A stretch of 64,000 nucleotides of DNA, taken from Luzula sylvatica. Taxonomy: Eukaryota > Streptophyta > Magnoliopsida > Poales > Juncaceae. The translations under genes were made by a program, and so were the position numbers. The notes under the pieces are model-generated. The model had not been told where the DNA came from. It searched no databases and worked only from the letters and a program-made list of their open reading frames with translations. The stretch lies in assembly GCA_946800325.1 (NCBI GenBank), contig OX326960.1, positions 33,695,629 through 33,759,628 on the forward strand, in the 5' to 3' direction. Below, one piece after another: positions 59,753-64,000 of the stretch (position 1 is its first letter; every line of letters begins with the position of its first letter).

Positions 59753-60600
59753 AGCATATTCTGGGAAGGGTCTATGTGTTCTATAAATAGAACCCTTCCC
59801 TCATTCTCTCCCATGATCTCAACCAATATATTTTCCCAATCAAAAGAGAGAATCCTAGCTTTAAATCTTGAGGTTAATCATCTAAACATTCTTAGAGATT
59901 ATTAGATCCAATTTCGAATCCACTACTAAATGATTCTCAACTTGCGTGACCGATCACGACTAGTTCGTTAGTAGTAAATTGTAATAGGCTAGTTACTAAT
60001 TGTAAAGCTCGCAATTGATCGATAAATTCGTGTAAATCGATCAAGGCAAACCTTGTAATTGTTTGAGTTGGGTATTCAATCGAAAGCCGAAAAGGCGCAA
60101 GGGAACCCCGGAGACGTAGGTACTTGCAATCAATCGAGTCGGTCGATTGAGCAAGTAGCCGGTGAGTTAAACCTACAAAGCAACCACCTACCGAACTCCG
60201 TAAACAAATATCGCGTGTTATTTGTTTCGGTATTGTATTTCTTTCTCTAATTTATTTACGCTTCCGCACAAAATTGTAATTGTATCCATTACCGCGAAAA
60301 TTGGACCGTAAGACTTCCTATTCACCACCCTCTAGGTCTAAATTAAACAACAGTTATTTATAATTTTTATTATTATTGAAAAAATTATGTTGTAAATGGT
60401 AATATAAATTTATTATTATTATTTTTATTTATACATTTTTACTATTTTTTATATTGTTCTATATTTTGTATTAAAGATACGTAAATACTTATTATTTATA
60501 TGTTTTTTCAATATTATGAATAAAAATACGTTGTTACTTAAATATTTTTCATAGTAAAAAAGTATAAATATTAAGTTGAAAGGTATAAAAATAACTATTT

Positions 60601-61180
60601 AAAGACTACGGTACAGACAGACCACAAAAAAGAAAAATGTCGAACATGGCCAATCAACGCCTCCCATGAAACGGGACCCTTTCCTGCTAGCATTGTTTCC
60701 TTGATAGGCTTCAAACGCTCAACAAGAGTACCGCATGCAAGCCGAACCGCTTCACAACTGCTCTCGGATGTGGTGCTCCCACCAGTTATCCCTCCTTGTA
60801 TCAAACTCAAAGTATCTGCCTGATTGATCAGCATGCTTGAGAAGAAATTGAGGGGCACCATATATAAGCTCAAATATATATGTCTTTCGTATTTCCCCAC
60901 ACTTTGGTCATGCATCACTTATTCACTTGCAAGTAGTAAATGAAGCATGATTTGTTGGTAAGAGAAGGCATGTGATATGATGATAGATATATTTGAATAT
61001 TCTTTCAGTAAGATGATATTTCGTCAGATATGATGTCAAATAACGAAAGAGACTAAATAAACTTAATTACGTTCGTGTGGCGTCAAGCGGTCAACAACAT
61101 CTTTGAACGAGATAGCGAATTGAAAGAACCGGTTCTTTCTTTCAAATTTATGTCTTTTCGACGGAAAATTAGAAATTAAA
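60601..61180 (-). pseudogene. AO: Chimeric remnant of a third aldehyde oxidase copy
   Basis: 60601-60823 is nearly identical to 43231-43452 (end of exon 6 plus the start of intron 6 of copy 2), encoding [20 protein letters not shown] and the following part up to the exon end. 60893-61180 matches the AO upstream region (12660-12950). Exons 1-5 and most of exon 6 are missing. Reading on the minus strand, promoter-type DNA is joined almost directly to the exon fragment, giving an open frame of up to 107 codons with an internal ATG. The left junction shares 'ttaaa' with the flank sequence at about 18063. Confidence 0.88.
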
Positions 61181-61186
61181 TTAGGG

Positions 61187-61455
61187 AAATTATACTTGTT
61201 TCCACAAAAGTGACATAAATATCTTCGATGACATCATGGAGAGTGTGTTAATTTTTTGTTAACCGGTCCGTACCTATCATAATACAAAATTAAAATTAAT
61301 AATTTGTTAATTTGTATGTTTGTTGATTGATCCGTACCTATCACATTTTATTAAAATTAAATTTTTAACTCAATTAAACATTAATTCAATTAACATGACG
61401 ATGTCAACGAGAAAAAATTTCTCACTTTTGTGGGGCATCATATATGCTCTCATTT
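61187..61455. mobile_element. Inverted-repeat element, 'ttccacaaaagtga' type
   Basis: 'ccacaaaagtgacataaata' near 61202 and the complement of 'ctcacttttgtgggg' near 61428 are inverted. 'ttaaccggtccgtacctatc' and 'gttgattgatccgtacctatc' form an internal direct repeat. The edges are approximate. Confidence 0.55.
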
Positions 61456-61848
61456 CAAAAACGTATCCATAGGTATGAAAATTAAAAGTTCATCTCCTCA
61501 AAAGTTAAAAAGTTAAAATGTGATTTGTTAATTTTATTTACGAAAACTTCTTGATCTTTACGCTATTCTCTTTAACGATAATTGTCCACTATCGCATCTC
61601 TTTTTTTTCGTAATACCGTAGAAGAAGATGAAAAGATTCTAGTGAATGATGTAGTTCTTCGTCATACTCTGTTTCATATTGAATATAAATGTTATGTTAG
61701 TATTTTTAATTGTATTGTGGATATTTGTCATTTTATATGTAGTACTATAATATATTATCTTATGATGTGTACGAAAAAAAAATTATAATTGTTATTGTCT
61801 CCAACAAAAGTGTAGCTTTGCTATATTGTCCATTGTATGGTGTACGCT
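61455..61848. repeat. Dispersed repeat S, copy 2
   Basis: Homologous to 3505-3812 over its length, with one extra internal block (about 61563-61605). See the first copy. Confidence 0.65.
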
Positions 61849-61977
61849 ATGTAAAAATGCCCAACGCTTCATACCACAACACATTATTTGCAACATTTAT
61901 TTTTTTCTATTTCTAGTTGTATTGGTCCTTTAAGAATTCTAAATGAATAACTACGAGTAGTGGCGGATCTCGGTGAA

Positions 61978-62141
61978 GGGAATTATCCCGACCCCGGGCC
62001 CGCGCAGCGGATATGAAGGCCTGGTCCAGTTCCCAAATTCCGAGATCACGCTTCGATATCGAGGGTACGATGCAAAGAAGGATAGACGATTATCAGCGAG
62101 AAATTGATCACGCACGACGGGTTGATCGCTAGCATCCTTCT
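61978..62141 (-). mobile_element. Fragment of the solo-LTR family found in the LINE
   Basis: 'cgaccccgggcccgcgcagc' followed by 'ggatatgaaggcc' and 'gagatcacg...gagggtacgatgc' matches 30719-30870. The CACTA element cuts it off at 62142. Confidence 0.85.
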
Positions 62142-62164
62142 CACTACAACACAATAGCTTTTTA

Positions 62165-62478
62165 GGGTCGGGCCGCCCCTAAATTTGAGCTATTATTGGG
62201 TCGGCCAGTTCCAAAAAGAAGTTTGGGTCGGTCAAAACAGGGTCAGACGCCCCCATTAAGTTTGAAAATTTGGGTCGGCCCACCCCAATATGAAATTACC
62301 GCCCCTATAGTGTTGTTGGGACGTCTTTAATTTGGGTATGCCCGACCCTAAAATTTGGGTCGGCCCGCCCCAAAAGATAAAACCGCCCCAACAAGCATTT
62401 GTAACTGCCCGCCCCAATAAATCCCCGCCCCAACACTCTATTTGGTCGGCCCGCCCCAAATTCTACCGCCCCAAAACC
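62165..62478. repeat. CACTA subterminal repeats (GGGTCGGCCCGCCCC)
   Basis: About ten full or half copies on both strands, very GC-rich against the AT-rich surroundings. In CACTA elements such repeats bind the element-encoded TnpA-like protein. Confidence 0.8.
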
Positions 62479-62939
62479 TTACACATGAGTCAGCTTTGTC
62501 CCGCACTTCTCTCTCTATTTTTGCCCTCGCCAGCACTCTCTCTCTCTTTCTTACCGCTCGCTCTCCCTCTCCCTCTCTCTCTCGTGCTCTCTCTCTCGTG
62601 CTCGCTCTCCCTTTCCCTCTCTCTCTCCGCTAGGGTTAAGGCGAGAAGTCTCTACTCTCCATCCCTTTCTCTCTTGCTCTCTCTCTCAGCTTCTCCCGCT
62701 CTCTAATGTTCTCTCTCCTGGATCTGTCTCTCTCGCCAGCACTCTACAAGAAGAGGAAGTTCCAGTTTTTGCTCCGGATCTGTCTCTCTCGGCTCGCGGC
62801 TACAACAGAAGAGGCATGTAGAAGGGACGACGGCGGTTTCAGTTGGGATTTCAGATCCGGATCTCTCTTGCATCTGGTAATTTTGTGTTTTTCTTTTCTT
62901 TTTTCAGTTTGTTTCGTAGTAAATTGTTGAATTTGATTT

Positions 62940-63240
62940 TCAATTGGGGAAAATGCAGAATTAGGGTTATGATTTTTGTCATTATTGCTGAATTTGAGTT
63001 TTAATTGTTGAATTATGATTTTAATTGCTGATTTGGGGTTTCAATTGTTTAATTAGGGTTTTAATTGTTTAATGCAGGCTTCAATTGTTTAATTAGGGTT
63101 TGTTTTCTCTGATTTATCCAACTATTAATTGATTTATCACCTAATCTCGATTTTCTGTTATTTCTTAGGCTTCAATTTGGGTTTGTTTTCTCTGATTTTA
63201 ATTAGGCTTCAATTGTTTAATTAGGCTTCAATTGGCACCG
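62940..63240. repeat. 'tttcaattgtttaattaggg' short tandem repeat
   Basis: About nine irregular copies of 'tcaattgttTaattagggtt' or 'tgctgaatt' variants inside the CACTA element, in what looks like an intron. Confidence 0.65.
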
Positions 63241-64000
63241 GTACCGCAGGAGAGAGATAGAGAAGTGAGAAGGGATTCGTTCGGGTTTAAGGGGCAGGAG
63301 AGAGATGCAATGTCGGATTGTTCAGGGAAGGCCGAAATGGCGGTGGTACCTGTATCAGGAGATAAAGAAGTGAGAAAGTATTTTTAACTATTTTTTTTTT
63401 AATTGTTTTTATATTTCTTTACTGGTTTTTATGAATTTTTTTTAGGGTTTATTTAAGGTTAATTACTGTTAATTAGGGTTTATTTAGGGTTAATTACTTA
63501 TTAGTAAATTAATTAATTTTGTTTTGTTCAGGGGCAAGAATGGAGTTGTGGTGAGAATTGTCGAAGAACAAGAATCTACTTGGCGAGAATGGAGGAAGTC
63601 GAGAATGGAGGAAGAACGAGAATCTGTTTGGCGAGAATGGAAGAACGTTCTTCGAAATCTGCAGGAAACAAGTTAGTTTTTCAGTTAGATTATTAGGATA
63701 GGTTTACTGCGATTTAAATTATTAATTTAGAGGTTAATTTAGAGGTTAAAATTTTTTTTTCAAATCTGCAGGAAGCGGTTTATGTGGTGAGATGATTTCA
63801 CGCGAGACGTTGGGAAGCTAGACGAGCCGAGGAGAGGAGAGGAGAGACGTTAGTTTTTCGAAAAATTTCTTTTGGACTAAGGTTAATCTTCTAATTTATT
63901 TTTTTAAAACTGTTTTAAGTAGTAATATTTGCTGTTCTTTTCAATGAGGATATGGATCCCCCAGTTCTCGACTAACAGCTGGACGATCGGCTCGTACGCT

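Larger units (their letters stand above)
57473..60352 (+). mobile_element. 2.9-kb palindrome-array insertion, TG...CA ends, 5-bp duplication
   Basis: Starts TGTTAGTTCAAATT, ends AATTAAACAACA and is flanked by 'gttat' (57468-57472, 60353-60357). AO copy 1 has the unoccupied site at 17820-17824. About twenty GTCCGTTGTAACGGAC-type palindromes form two blocks (58661-59015, 59510-59752). A TATA box (ctataaatag, 59781-59790) and a 3' part similar to 15560-16208 follow. A second TATA-like site is at 57909-57918, followed by a CT run. Most simply a solo LTR or LTR chimera. No protein-coding gene is recognised. Confidence 0.8.
62142..64000. mobile_element. CACTA (En/Spm) transposon, left end, runs off the window
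   Basis: Begins CACTACAACACAATAGC, the hallmark terminus. Over the next 340 bp it has many subterminal copies of 'tttgggtcggcccgcccc' in both orientations. Then come a CT-rich leader-like region (62500-62750) and possible small exons: 62780-62878, ending at a donor 'ggtaattttg', and 63540-63670. I cannot recognise a transposase domain before the window ends. Confidence 0.85.

Noticed and set aside
62332..62706. 124-codon Pro/Ser/Leu-rich open frame
   Set aside because: Spans CACTA subterminal repeats and CT microsatellite; composition artefact.
63030..63500. Telomere-like TTTAGGG repeats
   Set aside because: 'ttaggg' occurs in a longer irregular unit (tttaattgtttaattaggg) and not as a tandem heptamer; it is an intron-type repeat.

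Overview
The window is nuclear DNA of a flowering plant, probably a eudicot. It is AT-rich, has GT-AG introns, and holds plant-type aldehyde oxidase genes, a FAR1-related gene, CIPK gene fragments and many plant transposon classes. I cannot name the species from sequence alone.

Layout: (1) 1-3255 is a degenerate satellite with a period of about 170 bp. (2) 4918-12518, minus strand, is an intact ten-exon aldehyde oxidase gene (AO copy 1, 1346 aa). Its flank is an old composite repeat (14117-16602) built around 16-bp palindromes. (3) 18255-24985 is a 6.7-kb Mutator-like element (MULE) with 9-bp target duplications. Its dead transposase gene is split by a 2.3-kb solo LTR. (4) About 27000-34293 is an L1-type LINE. 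Its ORF2 carries a nonsense codon, a frameshift and a 1.1-kb solo LTR. (5) 36296-38688 is a FAR1-related (FRS) gene broken by a poly-G run. (6) 40186-40926 holds fragments of a CIPK kinase gene, and 42293 is a Helitron 3' terminus 16 nt from the stop codon of the next gene. (7) 42310-52038, minus strand, is AO copy 2, with the same ten exon lengths and 1346 codons. (8) Its upstream flank repeats that of copy 1 but carries an extra 2.9-kb insertion (57473-60352) full of a second kind of 16-bp palindrome. (9) 60601-61180 is a chimeric remnant of a third AO copy. (10) 62142 to the window end is one end of a CACTA transposon.

The core event is a tandem segmental duplication of AO and about 5 kb of upstream DNA, followed by heavy and different transposon loading of the two copies. 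Because the copies align, each acts as an empty-site control for insertions in the other. Both AO proteins keep the iron-sulphur, FAD and molybdenum motifs. Copy 2 has a Gly-to-Ser change inside the molybdopterin loop GGGFGGK.

The best candidate for something undescribed is a repeat family (14.8-16.2 kb, 54.3-55.9 kb, 57.5-60.4 kb). Related 3' ends follow a TATA box and arrays of family-specific 16-bp palindromes (GTTCGTTCGAACGAAC in one, GTCCGTTGTAACGGAC in the other), with internal inversions and a deletion between palindromes. All calls come from reading by eye; identities and repeat edges are approximate.
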